Shown here one piece after another: positions 51,005-63,614 of a DNA stretch of 64,000 nt. Where the stretch lies: NCBI RefSeq assembly GCF_032854445.1, contig NC_088301.1, positions 7,364,044-7,428,043 on the forward strand, written 5' to 3'. A program made the position numbers and the translations under genes. The DNA comes from Liolophura sinensis. Its lineage: Eukaryota; Mollusca; Polyplacophora; Chitonida; Chitonidae. Within the stretch, counting starts at the first letter, position 1, and each line of letters opens with the position of its first letter. The notes under the pieces are model-generated. The model was not told the DNA's origin. It did no database searches and saw only the letters and a list, made by a program, of their open reading frames with translations.

Positions 51005-53274
51005 TTTTAGTCCAGCATGCATCCCAGTTATAACTTTACAACTAAAGTGTATCCATAGCTCAGGGCACTGTCAGTGATCATCCCTCTTAATGCATAAGCA
51101 AATTAACAGCTGGTAATATATACCTTGATTGACAAAAAAAAAAAAAAAAGATTAAATAAAACGTATAAAAGCAAGAAAGCATCAGAGGAAAAGTAAGTCA
51201 TGCATTACCACCTGCATAAGGTGTGGTCAATGTTGATGCATACAGGTATATACTCAGTAATTCATGCTTAGGTTTGCTATAAAAACCTGTACACAAGTAC
51301 TGCTCAGCTTTTATGATAAAAACTACATCATGCAAAAATAGCTTGCGTGCATGATTAAACTACAGAATATAGTCTTCGGGCTGCTCGAAATTTTTTTTTC
51401 CCTAAAACTCACTAGGGAAGCAATTTTAGTTGCAACAAGCAGCTCTGTATTTACTTGCTTGATTGCCGTTTTACCCCATAATCAAGAATATTCAAGCACC
51501 TCAATAAGCCGTTAGGTGAGTGATCAGTCAAATCACTGACATCCTATATTTAAACATCATGGCCGAGCACTTTTGTGAATTTGAGCTTGTTTAGGATGAC
51601 ATCATGAAAACAACTGTTCCAACTTATACACGTTTTACAATTAATAAATCAATTAATTAATATTTTCTAATAACTCCAGACAACAATCTGACAGTATTGT
51701 CTTATCTTTTCACACCAAAATATACCCACAAATCTTAAATATTTTAGCAGCATTTAATATCAAGACTTGACATTTTCACCACTGGCAATGACCCTTGCCC
51801 TACCAAGGGTTAGCTTCAATGACGTTTTAATGAGCGTGCATTCACATATAACTCCAATCAAACCACACATCCAGTCCCTGAACTATGTTTAATTTATTGA
51901 CTTATTTATTTATTTATTTGATTGTTGTTTAAATTCCTTATTCAAGAAATTTTCACTTACGCGATGGAAGTCAGTTTCTCGGTGCTACAAATGCAACCAT
52001 GCCGCAGCTTTAGGCTTTACATCAGTCTTTCAATAATCATACATATGTACATGTATCAATGAAGGTTGTATATCCCACAAAACTGTGTGTCGGCCTTAAT
52101 ATTAAATTGTGGGTATGACACATGTATAAATGATATAAATCTCAACCAGAGAACCTATATATAATGTTTAGGCCATCATCTAAAATAATGAAATATTGGG
52201 AATGACGTCAAGGGTGAACCTTAACTGGAATGCTGGACCAGCTTCTAGCAAAATGGACTCTCACCAAGTTCTACTGACAGCTAACACCACTGATGTCACC
52301 AAAGCAGGCTGTACTTAACTTCAGGACTGACCATTGCAGCTTTAGGAAAATTGTAGTTTAGAGATATTTTTACGCCCAAAAAGAAAGCGGAGATGCTTTG
52401 CTTGACTTCTACATGTTAGGTCATATCATATACTCCACATTAAGAAATAAAAACCAAGTTTTTTCCTGCATCCTTTAGATACCTTATAACCAGCTATCAG
52501 GAGATTAACAAGTGGCAGCTAAGTTAGATTGAGAAGCTGCATATACTGTTAATGTCTACATTTGTCAGCATGTATACATGCATATGATATATAATCTCAG
52601 GTAGGTCCCATCCATTGGCAGGAAACATAAGACTTTTCATGCAATCTGTTCACTTAACCTTCACACACATAACCTTCACACACGACTTCAATCATGTCAA
52701 TGAAAGTCATGTTTTAGCCTTTAAGATCCTCGACTTCAAATGGTGACATGGGGGCTACACATATAGAGCATTACGCCATGTCTATGGGAGAAGCCACACT
52801 GTTTTAAAGTCTGTGTTTTCCTTAGCGTATTTTAATCTCTGATGGGTGTGATGTTGTACAAGAGATACAGTTGAAACCTTTAAATCTCTCAGTCGTAGCT
52901 TCGTGAATTATGACTTCAACTGTGTCAGTAAAAACCAAAATGCATTATATTATAACAGATTTAAAACTCTTAATATCTAATGGACTTTTAATGTACATAT
53001 CAGAGTTGAATCTTATCATCATATCTTAGCATTATGTGAAATTTAAATCATCTCAAAATGCCTCTACCTATACCACTAACAGCAACATGCATTATACCTA
53101 AATAAAAAGAAAGTTTATGGTTGTTTAATGACCCATAAATGGATTGCAAACACTTTGTTGTTTTCGCAACCAATGGATTTAATACTTATCTGTGCCAAAT
53201 ACAGCTGTGTATTAGCATTACACATTGTCTGTCAACAATGAAACTCACGTGTTAATAATGCCTAGGAATTGACC

Positions 53275-53650
53275 AATGTCTTTAACGCCAAGGAACTTGT
53301 CAGTGTTGCCAAGGAACGGTCACTGATGCCAAGGATCTGTCAACGTGGCCAAGGAACTTGTAAATGTGGCCAAAGAACTTGTAAATGTCGACAAGGAACT
53401 ATCACTGATTCCAAGGAACGGTCAATACTGCCTTGGAAATGATCATTTTTGCCATGGAACTGTCTTTAATGCCAACAAAAGTGTCAGTGTTGCCAAGGAA
53501 GTGTCTTTAATGCCAAGGAAATTGTCAGTCTTGCCAAGGAACTGTTTTTAATGCCAAAAACTTGTCAGTTTTGCCAAGGAACTGTTTTTAATGCCAAGGA
53601 ACTTGTCAGTGTTGCCAAGGGACTACCACTGACGCCAAGGAACTGATTGA
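53275..53650 (+). repeat. Degenerate tandem repeat around 'gccaaggaacttgtcagtg'
   Basis: About 13-15 imperfect copies, about 24-32 bases apart, alternating 'aatgccaaggaa' and 'gttgccaaggaa'. Confidence 0.8.
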
Positions 53651-54345
53651 AGATGCCAATGAACTCCAGCCGTTGCAGTCAACACCAGGGATTATCATCA
53701 ACTTGAATTGATACACCATAATAGCTCCATCTTTCATATGATCTAGTGCCTTGTCATACACAGTCCACGAGCATGAAAAATGCTTAAGTATGAGAAAATA
53801 TTCGCTACTAAACTTCTATAGTCTCAGAAAACAGGTTAAGTTGATTTTTCTGTTACCATCAAGAAGGCTTATTTCAGCTTCTTTATATATACATCTAACA
53901 TACAACATTTAAGTCAAAAAAATGTTTTTCCAGAAAGTTTTTTCACCACACTGACCATTCTCGCAGATCTAAAATTTTAGCATTTTCAATGATCTGCACT
54001 AAACTCTCAATTTTTAAAATTTTTTTTTATTTTATTTCAAATTTCATATTTTCTATTTGAGAGCCCTTGGGAAGGTAAGAACTCTTATTGTCAGGAATGA
54101 ATTTTTTCCACCTTTCACAACACATTATATCCAACTAAAAGCAGAGTGAAACCATGTTATGAATAATGTTAAGGCTAGGAAATGGTGGACATCGGAATGT
54201 ATGGTGCTGCTAAGAGTTTGTATATGTATGTATATATACAAATATATAACTGATTATAGTTATTAATAAACATCACAAATACACAAAACTGCAAGCATTT
54301 ATATACAAATACATTTGTATATGACTTGTATTTCCAAACGTGGCG

Positions 54346-54351
54346 TTTATT
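54346..54351 (-). terminator. Candidate poly(A) signal of the NCS gene
   Basis: First canonical AATAAA found on the minus strand after the NCS stop codon. It would give a 3' UTR of about 970 bases. No transcript evidence is available, and variant signals nearer the stop cannot be excluded. Confidence 0.3.
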
Positions 54352-55318
54352 GAAATTGAGGCCCACAATCCAGATGGAAATGGTCGAAATTGACAAATAT
54401 CCATTGTGTTTAGTACAATAGTGTGTCAGTTCAAAATACATATACAGTCACAAGGTCATAAATTGTGTGAACATGTGATCTCATGAACACCGCCGTTTTG
54501 CACAGGAGCAGCTTTGTTCTACTTCCCTTTTACAAGAAATAATATTTGTGTCACAGAAATGCTTAGCACACATCTGAACGTATTTTTACTCAACAGAGGC
54601 CATGTACTCAAAACTATTCTAAACCAATAACGTTTGAATTTTAAAGTATAAACATATAATATTGTATACATATATTTGAAACTCTTATTCACAATTAAGG
54701 GCCTAAAAAAAAACGCACATTTACGCAAAGCCAGAGACTTTACACACAATAAACCTTCATTTGCAAATTTTAACAAAACTGTATATAACCAACTTATCCA
54801 AGATTGTTAACAATCATTTAAACAACAGGACAGGTGAAACAATTGCTTTTTCATACCAAATATCTGTTTTTTTCATTATGTACATTTGTATTCATTGTAA
54901 ACAGGAATTGCTTGTTTTCTGAATATGATAAATGACAAACTTAAAGAAAAGTTATGAGCCTTAATAGTTCAATATCCAAAGCCACCACCTTAGTGAGCCT
55001 GGAGTGCTTTGCTGAGGAACTTCAAAATGCAACAGAAACATAACAATAAAAATGAGATGATTTATAAAACACAAATGCAACGACTTGAATAAATTCAACT
55101 GGCCAGAGAGATTTTCTAACATGTTTATAAGCATGGCTGGCAAAGAAAAAATCTCAGTGCAAAACTTGGTCCAGAAAAAAGAAAAAAAAAGAATTTCATC
55201 CCCTCCATAACAATAATAATTTTTCATATTTTGTTCCTTTTCTGCCAATGTTAATGTTCACAATTCTTGAGTTGCAGGAGTTTCACTATTTCTCAGTCTT
55301 ATCAGGAGATCCAAATTA

Positions 55319-55519
55319 CTATTCGTTTTCCTGCCAGTTTTGTTCAGCTGTCAACATTTGGTACAAACATTCGTCATTCAGACACCCGTTGATAAATTCA
55401 TCCTTGGTCAGAACGTTGTCCTTATTAACGTCCATCTTCTCAAAAATCTTCTCTGTCCGTGCCTCTGGCGTATCCAGTTCTTCGGTCTGCTGGCCCTCCG
55501 ACAACATATGATAAATTGA
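55319..55519 (-). CDS. NCS gene, coding exon 3 (residues 128-193) and stop
   Basis: Acceptor ...CTCTACAG at 55522-55520, then Ser128-Ile-Tyr-His-Met. It encodes the linker, EF4 (157-168) and the C-terminal tail, and ends at TAG 55321-55319. The frame continues directly from exon 2 without a split codon. Confidence 0.94.
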   Translation of the reverse strand, partial: SIYHMLSEGQQTEELDTPEARTEKIFEKMDVNKDNVLTKDEFINGCLNDECLYQMLTAEQNWQENE

Positions 55520-58500
55520 CTGTAGAGAAAAGAAAAGAAAGATTCTCTGTCATTATTTGTATATCAATCTGGTTTGGCTTACTAAAATAAAGGAAACATA
55601 ATTTAAAGGTGCTACACACCACTTCTGGCCTACAGACAGAACCCAAACTAATGTAACTTGAATACGACCAATGAAAGCATGACACAGCAAAATCTGAATG
55701 TCTAATTCAACTGGCAGAAAAAATACTGTTCAATGACTTGGAGTAGCTGAATACCCTTTGACCATTTGACCAAGAGACACATGCACAAGGAAATAACAGA
55801 GTGCAAGCATAGGCCCAACAAGCTTGAAAATACAGCTCAAGGTTACTGGAAAATGACTGTGTTCTATATGAATGGGTACACAATGTGACACTGCATAGGT
55901 ACAAGTTTGATAAAAATTTCCTAAAGAGTTATCTAGAGATAACTTAGCCTGTCATAAAATCTACGTCAAATGATCTCAAATGCCACAGAAAAAATTTACA
56001 ACAGAAAAAGAAAAAAAAGATTCTTTCCAATGCTTTGGTGCATGTGGTATACTAGTTATAGCATATCTAACATGATCATTTATACAAATATACCCTAATT
56101 CCTCATCTCTAAGCTGCTTTTGGAAACAACACACACTGGTTGGGTTGGCCAACTTCACGGTTTCACAAAAAGTGTCTTTTAGACTAATGTTTTCAGATTA
56201 CACTTGAATAAGCACCTTGCAAACATGTGAATTGGTTGCAGAATTGCAGTAGTCTTTAAATGGCAGAGCTTTCTGAACTGTCAATCTTTCTGTGACATAA
56301 TGTCTTCACAATTCCTTTCACCGAGAATGAAATAAAAATGTTTGTGCTCCAGTGATGAGTTGTTTCTTATACTTAGCTCTACAGTTGAGTTAGGGAAAAA
56401 AGTTAAATTCAAGGGCAGATATATAGCAAACTCTGGAAAATCAAAACATCTTTATGAGTTTACTTGAACCTTTGACTACTAAGAAAAGTGCAATATCAGC
56501 AAGTATTCACATTATAATGCAAGCAAATACATGTAGATCATGGTTTTAGGTATGTCATTTGAACTGTCATTTACCTGTTTTGGGGAAATTTTTGTTAGAA
56601 ACTTTATGGGAATAGAGTCGTGTTACAAGCTTAAAAAATAGGGGCAGTGAGAACCCAGAATATTAACTTGTTAAGTTTCTGTATTTTTTTTTTTTTTTGA
56701 AGGTCAATATATACAGGGCTTTTTCCTTTCTGTGTAACTTTTGTATATAATCAAAGTAAATACAGACAATTTCATTTATTTGACTGCTGTTATCCTCAAG
56801 AATATTTTGTGATGATTGCCAGGTCTTATGCAGGGAAGAAACCTTTGTGGCACGGTACCAGACAAACATCCTGAGTTTAATAAAGCCACTGGCAAAAAAA
56901 AAGAGGAATGGATGGCTTATCCTTTGAACATTCAATCTTTAGCTAGTCTGTCCGTTTGCTTTAGTCATTACCACGAAATCTCAACACATTACATGCCTAT
57001 ATTTTACAGAAAATTGTTTCCAAAAAATTGGCATACAGTCAAAGACATAAGTCTTTATGTGTACATGAAACAATAATTTGTTAACAGAGATAAGGGGAGC
57101 TAATTCAATAACTGTGTGCCTTAGTGGAGCTATCTTTTTCAATCCCAGCCAGTATTAAACTGTGTGGAATGGAAATCACATCTAACAAATTCCCTGAGCA
57201 TAATAATTGCAAGTAGTCTTAGATGGATTGTATATCAATTGTATGACGCCATAACTACATGTGTCTTTCACTCCATTATCTTCAATATATAAAGTTATTA
57301 TTACTATTATCAGGTATTACATTGTCTTCAAACAATGTCCCTTTTACCTTTATCTGATTGAGTATTACTTTTTCCTACTAATGTTAAAATTGACTACTCT
57401 TTCAAACGGTACAACACCTGTTCTCATTTCATGATTGCATGCATGATTGGGGGTTTTAGGCCATACTCAAAAATATTTCACTTCAACGACAACATCTAGC
57501 AATGGGAAAAAAACAGACTGAGATCAGTGAAAATCATGACCACATTGCCAGGTTTGCTGGCAGACCTTCACACATACGACCCCAATGGTTTTTAACATCA
57601 AATAATTAAAAATATACACAGTAGTTTAAAATTTGTTTAAAAAAAAGGTCTGAGAATACCTCACCCTACCAAATTAAAGGCAGTTTTGGCACTTTTAAGA
57701 GAATCTAAGAAGGTTTTTATTCTTGTAACTTCAAGAGGAAAAGTGCTAATATCTACCAATACATTTAAACAACGAAAAGGGCCAGCAACCCATTCGACAA
57801 AGCCATTTGAAGTTAAAATATGAAATATGATTTTAAAGCTCATTTTCGGCTTTTCAAATTAAATTTGTCCACCTCATCAATATCTTAAGACAAATATGTC
57901 CAAATTTCCACATCCAGTATCAAAAGCATTGGAAAGAGGTTTTTTGCTTAAGGCTAAAATAGCTTTGTGGAATCCGCCCTAAATACTTTACAGTGGAAAC
58001 ATACAGATCATTTATATTCTGATATGAGTTCAGAAATGAGGATCATATCTGATATCCAATCAAGGGTAGAGTGACAAAACTAAACCCTTCCTGTCACCCT
58101 CGTTCCGAAAATCTTGTGACAGCAAAATTTCCACAAAAGTCATTTATTGACACCATTTATTGTATACAAACTCATTAGCTGCAGACATGTAAAATCACCA
58201 TCCTCAAAGCCTCAACGTTTAAATAATTATATAACACCTATCCGATTTTCAAAGAATTTTACAGCCAATCCAAAGAAAATGCCAAAACAGATGAAGGCCA
58301 GTGTCTCAACGAACAGCTGATAGAAAACATTAAAGACTAGTCCACAACATAAAATCTAATCTTAAGAGAGCTGAGAGAGTCATAGATCCTAATCAGAGGG
58401 AGTAGCATAGTAGTATAGCAATATTTCGATAAGATGCTCCTAGAAACATTTATGCAGTGAGATTAACATAGCCTCTTTCAAATACCTACCCCAATAATTT

Positions 58501-60627
58501 CCATCATCTCACTACGGTCTATCGTGCCGTTCCCATCAATGTCATACATTTTGAACGCCCAATCTAGCTTCTGACGGGCGTTTCCTGCTGATGTGATATT
58601 AATGGCCATAAGAAACTCCTTGAAATCAATCTTCCCACTGCCATCGTGATCAAACGATCGGAACACATGATTGCAGAATTTGTTCGGGTCCCCAGAGGGA
58701 AATATTTCTGAGTAAACTTCGACAAACTTCTTCTTGGTCAGCTGTCCATCGGGGCAGTCCCGCTGAAAGAAACCCAGACAAATGTCAGCGAGAAGTCTGT
58801 AAAGGTGGAGCCTTATTACAGCTGTGGGAATATGGCATTTGTGAGAGTCTGGTTATTAGGCCTGACCTGGACACCTCAGACTTGACCTGGTTAGGACAGG
58901 CCTTGAGGACTTCATGATCACAGCTTCAGGAGTGTATCTTCTGTCATGGCAGAATGAATAACAAACAATGCCATCAGGCTTGGTGTTGATGATCGAAAAT
59001 ACAAAGGATTATGCTATCTATTACAGTGAAGCAGTTCTTCAAATAGAGTGCTGATGTGATATATAACCATGCAATATGTTGTATGCCAGAGGCTTCTGCT
59101 TTGGTGGTACATTTATTTATTTATTTATTTGATTGGTGTTTTACGCCGTACTCAAGAATATCTGACTTATACGACAGCAGCAAGTATTGTGGTTGGAGGA
59201 AACCAGGGGATCGGGAGAAACCCAAGACCATCCGCAGGGTGCTGGCAGACCTTCCCACTTACGGTCGAAGAGGAAGCCTTTGGTGGTAAAGACATAAAGG
59301 AAACAAATTTTATGGCTCAAGGCAAACTGGTTCTTTGGATATACTGGTAAAATGACACAGATGTACGCATGAATGAACAAGGCTTTACTACAATATGGGT
59401 TTCTAAAATACACCGCCATGTAAACCATGCTAATAGTACCAATGAGGCATACCCTAATTCTCAACCTTTTGGCATATGAAAGCACAACGTTTAATTTGAT
59501 TTTGGAGACAAAACTACTTTGGGTGGATAAGTTAGTATCAGGGCTTCACAAAAAGTACCAGTATAATTTTATCAGTCTTCAAAATATGCTTGAATAAACA
59601 ACTTGCAAACATGCAAAAAGGTTGAAGAATTACAGATGGAAAATTACAGCCAGTATAATCACTTTTCCTCACAATACATGCAAAGCTTCGCAAACATTCA
59701 GAGCGAGGGAATCCACAAATTCCTTGCCTAAGGTCTGAGCTGAACCCACACATCCTGGCCATTGAAAACAATTTTCTTAACCACTCAGTCATAACCCTCT
59801 CCTTAGAATCCTAGAATATTAAAACTGCAATGTCTACAACCTGAGACAATACAACACAATGATATGCAATGGGCCCGCACCCTGGGGCCATCTGTTCAAA
59901 AGTGTATTAAAGTTAAGCCAGGCTTAGATCTTGACACCAGTCTCATCTAATACAAAGAAAACGGCACTTCAGTCTGGACTAAATTCCAGGCTTTACGAAC
60001 ACTTTTGAACAACTGAGCCCTGGCCTTGTCAACTGATTGCCCTGTTCCAAACAGACTGAAAATATAATTTCTGACTGAAAACTCCTCCTTTATGATTGCA
60101 AATTCCAACAAACCCATTCCACAGAGAAAAAATTTTTAAATCCCAAAAAAAAAAAAAAAAAAAAAACCCAGGAAATCTGCAGGAATCAATTAAATTAAAA
60201 AGAAGTTCCCTCAAAACCATTTTGCAAAAAATCATTACAGATGGAAAATTACAGCCATTAGATTTTAATAATAATTGAAAAAATTAAATTATAAGTATAA
60301 GAATTATCACACTGACAGTTGGAAAAAAATAAACACTAGATTTATGACATCACAAAATGGAAAAGTATATATCAAAATTATGGCTTTGGAAGATGGAGAA
60401 CCATTAGAATTATAACAATAAAAGACAGAAATGTATAATCTTTAGATTTATGACATCATTAAAAGTCATACAGTCTTACATTACAAGGAAAAGTGGAAAT
60501 CAATGTTTTGATTACTTACCATAAAACCGACATACCACTGCTTGATTTCATTTTTGGAGAAATTTGTGTTTTCTACCAAGAATCTGATATCATCCTTGGA
60601 CAGTTTTTTAGAACTTTTGTTTCCCAT
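55319..60627 (-). CDS. Neuronal calcium sensor (NCS) family EF-hand protein, 3 coding exons, 193 aa
   Basis: Calcium-sensing adaptor of the recoverin/frequenin/hippocalcin/NCS-2 family, which binds membranes and regulates partners such as receptors, kinases and channels in neurons (family knowledge). Joined CDS: 60627-60520, 58762-58490 and 55519-55319, with GT/AG introns, both in phase 0. Residues 1-7 (MGNKSSK) give a myristoylation signal with Gly2 and Ser6. The first EF-hand is inactivated, with Cys39-Pro40 as in the whole family. Canonical calcium loops start at Asp74 (D-H-D-G-S-G, Glu85), Asp110 (D-I-D-G-N-G, Glu121) and Asp157 (D-V-N-K-D-N, Glu168). The length of 193 aa is normal for the family (about 190-193). 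The start is set by the MGxxxS motif at the first ATG. The C-terminus ends Asn-Trp-Gln-Glu-Asn-Glu. From memory it looks closest to the NCS-2/hippocalcin-like group rather than frequenin (NCS-1), but the subfamily needs a tree. The introns carry a SINE and MITEs. Confidence 0.95.
56093..56249 (+). mobile_element. MITE family copy in NCS intron 2, internally shortened
   Basis: Left end 'ccctaattcctcatctcta', then 'cggtttcacaaaaagtg', 'cttgaataagcaccttgcaa' and right end 'gcagaattgcag'. TA at both flanks. Confidence 0.6.
57440..57590 (-). mobile_element. SINE fragment in NCS intron 2, old
   Basis: 'tttaggccatactcaaaaat', 'tttcacttcaacgacaac' and 'gctggcagaccttcacacat' follow the SINE tail-side half. 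It is heavily diverged and lies between coding exons 2 and 3 of the NCS gene. Confidence 0.6.
58490..58762 (-). CDS. NCS gene, coding exon 2 (residues 37-127)
   Basis: Exactly 91 codons between acceptor ...TTTCAG (58765-58763) and donor GGG|GTAGGT (58489). It carries the inactive EF1 remnant (Arg37-Asp-Cys-Pro-Asp-Gly42), EF2 (74-85) and EF3 (110-121). GC content and codon use stand out clearly from the AT-rich flanks, which is what makes the exon visible. Confidence 0.95.
59110..59277 (-). mobile_element. 5'-truncated SINE inside NCS intron 1
   Basis: Minus-strand 3' half of the SINE with an (aaat)n tail, flanked by the 11-base duplication CTTTGGTGGTA (59099-59109 and 59278-59288). It sits in the intron between the first two coding exons of the NCS gene, in the same orientation as the gene. 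Confidence 0.88.
59452..59635 (+). mobile_element. MITE family copy in NCS intron 1
   Basis: Left end 'ccctaattctcaacctttt', right end 'caaaaaggttgaagaattac'; the interior 'gggcttcacaaaaagtacc' and 'tataattttatcagtcttc' match the 43.9 kb copy. A short frame of 84 codons overlaps it by chance. Confidence 0.7.
59881..60022. mobile_element. Short inverted-repeat element (MITE) in NCS intron 1
   Basis: Left end 'atctgttcaaaagtgt' with 'ggggcc' outside it, right end 'acacttttgaacaactgagc' and 'cctggcc'. The arms pair as inverted repeats of about 30 bases with mismatches. Confidence 0.6.
60520..60627 (-). CDS. NCS gene, coding exon 1 (residues 1-36)
   Basis: Starts at ATG 60627-60625 and ends in ATG|GTAAGT, a strong donor at 60519-60518. 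It encodes the myristoylated N-terminal segment and first helix, including Asn26-Glu-Ile-Lys-Gln-Trp31-Tyr-Val-Gly-Phe. On its 5' side, at 60656-60658, a CAG preceded by a pyrimidine-rich tract looks like a splice acceptor. The transcribed exon is therefore probably 60655-60520, with 28 bases of 5' UTR, and the true first exon lies upstream. Confidence 0.93.
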
Positions 60628-61710
60628 GATTAAAACTTAAATGTGTGCACACAATCTGCAAAGACAAAAAAGTGAAAAGATTTTGAGAACTCATACTATT
60701 ATATAGAAAATATTATTCAAGGTCTGGTGGTAATATAGAAAGCAAAACAGCTGGCCTGAATGTTTAATATAGTTATGTACAACTATATCACATTAACCAT
60801 AATGATCAACCAAATGTGAAATACACCAACATGTAAACACAAAAACAAATACAGTTTACAGCCAACTTAGGATCTAAGATAGCAAAGTGAAAATGAGAAA
60901 CTTTGTATTAAATTTACACAAAAAAAAACAAAACAATAATAAACCTGAAATATTCTCAGTTATTGAAAAGAACTTTTATGCACCTCCACAAACAATCAAA
61001 CTGGCATGTGTAATAGTACCAAGTACAGAATGGGAATATGCTGTTAGCTGAATTCCAAAGATGTTCAGCTTATTCCATATCTAACACGGCTTAGGATATC
61101 AGCACAAGCGATACTTCATAAGCATTTCATAATAGAACAGCCCATTCCAGCCATCTGTTGCATAAAAAGATGGTAAGGAAACTTCCATTTTTTGTACTAC
61201 TTTTTCATGTAATAAATCACTCCCGCCCCCACCCTCCCCTCATGGTATTCTAGAGCGCAATATTTACAACGGAGGTTAAACGAAATTTGATTTTGTGAAG
61301 TGATTCCTGCTCTTTTGTACTATATACAGTGTTAATAACAGTGACCATTGCACGTTTACATACAAGAACACTGAGACAGTGTATTGGTATTTATCACTAA
61401 TCAGATTTGATGAACACAAATGCAACCTTTATGTAAAATTCATTTCATAAGCCAAACTTGCACTTCCATAACATTCTGTAATCTGCCATAGAGATGATTA
61501 TTTCTAATAATTACGAAAGGACTTTGTTACAAACAATTATGGCATCAAAAATTCTAATGTCATATTAAAACGCATGCTTCAGAATTGTTATCCTTCATCA
61601 AACAAGCTCAAACTTGCAACAGAGGCACATAGCCTGCCAAAAGTCTGTGTCATCTTACAACAAGGCTCCTCATTTAACTATCAGCCAAGGTTAAGATGTT
61701 AAAATTTTTT

Positions 61711-61979
61711 TTTTTTTTTTTTTTTTTTGATTGGTGTTTTACGCCGTACTCAAGAATATTTCACTTATACGACGGCGGCCAGCATTATGGTGGGTGGAAA
61801 CCGGGCACAGCCCGGGGGAAACCCACGACCATCCGCAGGTTGCTGGCAGACCTTCCCACTTACGGCCGGGGAGGAAGCCAGCATGTGCTGGACTTGAACT
61901 CACAGCGACCGCATTGGTGAGAGGCTCCTGGGTCATTACGCTGCGCTAGCGCACTAACCGACTGAGCCACGGAGGCCCC
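61711..61979 (-). mobile_element. Full-length tRNA-derived SINE with poly(A) tail
   Basis: Same SINE on the minus strand. The tRNA-like head is at 61979 and the tail is a pure poly(A) run (T on the plus strand, 61711-61728) instead of (aaat)n. The duplication TTAAAATTTTTT flanks it (61699-61710 and 61980-61991). It lies upstream of the first coding exon of the NCS gene, probably in a 5' intron or the promoter region. Confidence 0.9.
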
Positions 61980-63582
61980 TTAAAATTTTTTGATGTATTA
62001 TATAAGATATAGGATGTCAAAAATATACGGTCAACTGATGGTCAGAAACACAGACACACAGACAGACAGAGCCAATCATAGACCTGTTGCCTTTTCAGCT
62101 GTGACAAGAACCTTTATATGTAGATAAAAAAATATCAGAAAGTGCGCATCAAAAAACGCCATCCAGGATGTAACACTGTGTGGCTTAGTGAAGCAATGAC
62201 ACTGAATTTATACAACCAGATATTGCCAAGTTGACAAATGCCAACAGACATCATGTGATCAAGGAATTTATGTACCTGAAACCTACAGTTTCATTCTTGA
62301 TTGTAATATTAAGCCACATATTACCATATACATACATTCATTTCTTTGATCAAAAAAAGATCCATAGAAATGATCAAATATCATTACCATTATGATCAGG
62401 TTTTGCACATATAAATATGCACAACTTACTAATTTACAATGGGCGATGGTCAAGCATTTGACAATGTTCTCTAAACAAGTCCACTGTTTATGTCAAGGCT
62501 TATAAGTATCACCGGACTTTCAACTTTGGCAAATGCTTCAGTGTCTCAAAGGACTATTTCTGAAATTGTACTAAAGGAAATGACAATATTAAATGGGCTT
62601 TTAAATCATGGCTAATTCTCAAAATTGTGCTGTCCACAATGGGATCATTAACTGACATCTGATACAGCACCTTGGTGCCTGAATGATTCTATGAGATACC
62701 TCTTTGCCAAGTTCTACATATACTGGTACAAGAAGTTCTGGATAATCAGAGAAATTTAATGCAATTCAAAGAGTATCCCCCTATAAGGTATAAAACAGTT
62801 ACAGCATGTAACATCAGCCATGCGGAACAGAGACATAAATGCAGGTTATCTTACACCAGTAATGGCGAGATCAACCGCAGAAAAGAGAAATATTACATCC
62901 TCAGAATGCAAAGAAAACAAAGAGAGCCAATAAAATGATGCCGACAAACCTCACTGCACACAGATAAAGGGTTTGTTCAGCTGATGTTTCAAGCATTATA
63001 CTTCTCCATAAAAGATGAATCAGTGATCAGTCGCACTGCATACAAAAAACTGAAAGCACTTAGCTTCTGTGGTAAACAAAAAATTGATACCCTGCCATAG
63101 ATTGTATGGTCCATTTATACCTAAAAGTCTCAGATGGCCATTTTATATACCAACTGCATAATTATCCAGCTAACTAAATGGCAACCCTGAGGTACGTGTA
63201 CTAAAGTAATAATGTGATGATCATTAAAACACTAATTATAATAATAATAATAATAGTATAATTACAACAACAATAAATCACGCTCATCACCAACCATCAA
63301 CGTATAATCCAGTGATCAGCAGAAAAAAACAGGCACTATAGCTCATACAACCACCTGAGTGTTTTACCATTTCCCATGAAAGTGAATGAACAGCCAACTG
63401 ATATCAATTGGAGTATTATAACACTATCAGAAACAAAAATCTTTCCAAGAACTGCACTTCAGTAATACAACTGCCTGCCAACTACTGACCAACTACTGCA
63501 CACTGTAGTGTCATATCAAAAACGTGGCGTGGGTGTCTGTGGAATAAACCACCAACCTCTGTTTAGTAAACTCTGGTAAATT

Positions 63583-63614
63583 AATGAATGAATGAATGAA
63601 TGAATGAATGAATG
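63583..63614 (+). repeat. (TGAA)n microsatellite
   Basis: Eight TGAA units. A separate (ATA)n run is at 63237-63253. Confidence 0.88.

Larger units (their letters stand above)
44653..55318. other. Non-coding stretch downstream of the NCS gene
   Basis: Holds the 50, 105, 113, 30, 18 and ~28 bp arrays listed separately and faint SINE remnants. The last about 970 bases before the NCS stop codon probably form its 3' UTR. No second gene was recognised. Confidence 0.5.

Noticed and set aside
50683-51077. Open frames of 70-120 codons with a six-residue repeat
   Set aside because: Product of the 18-bp minisatellite on both strands; no non-repeat coding sequence around it.
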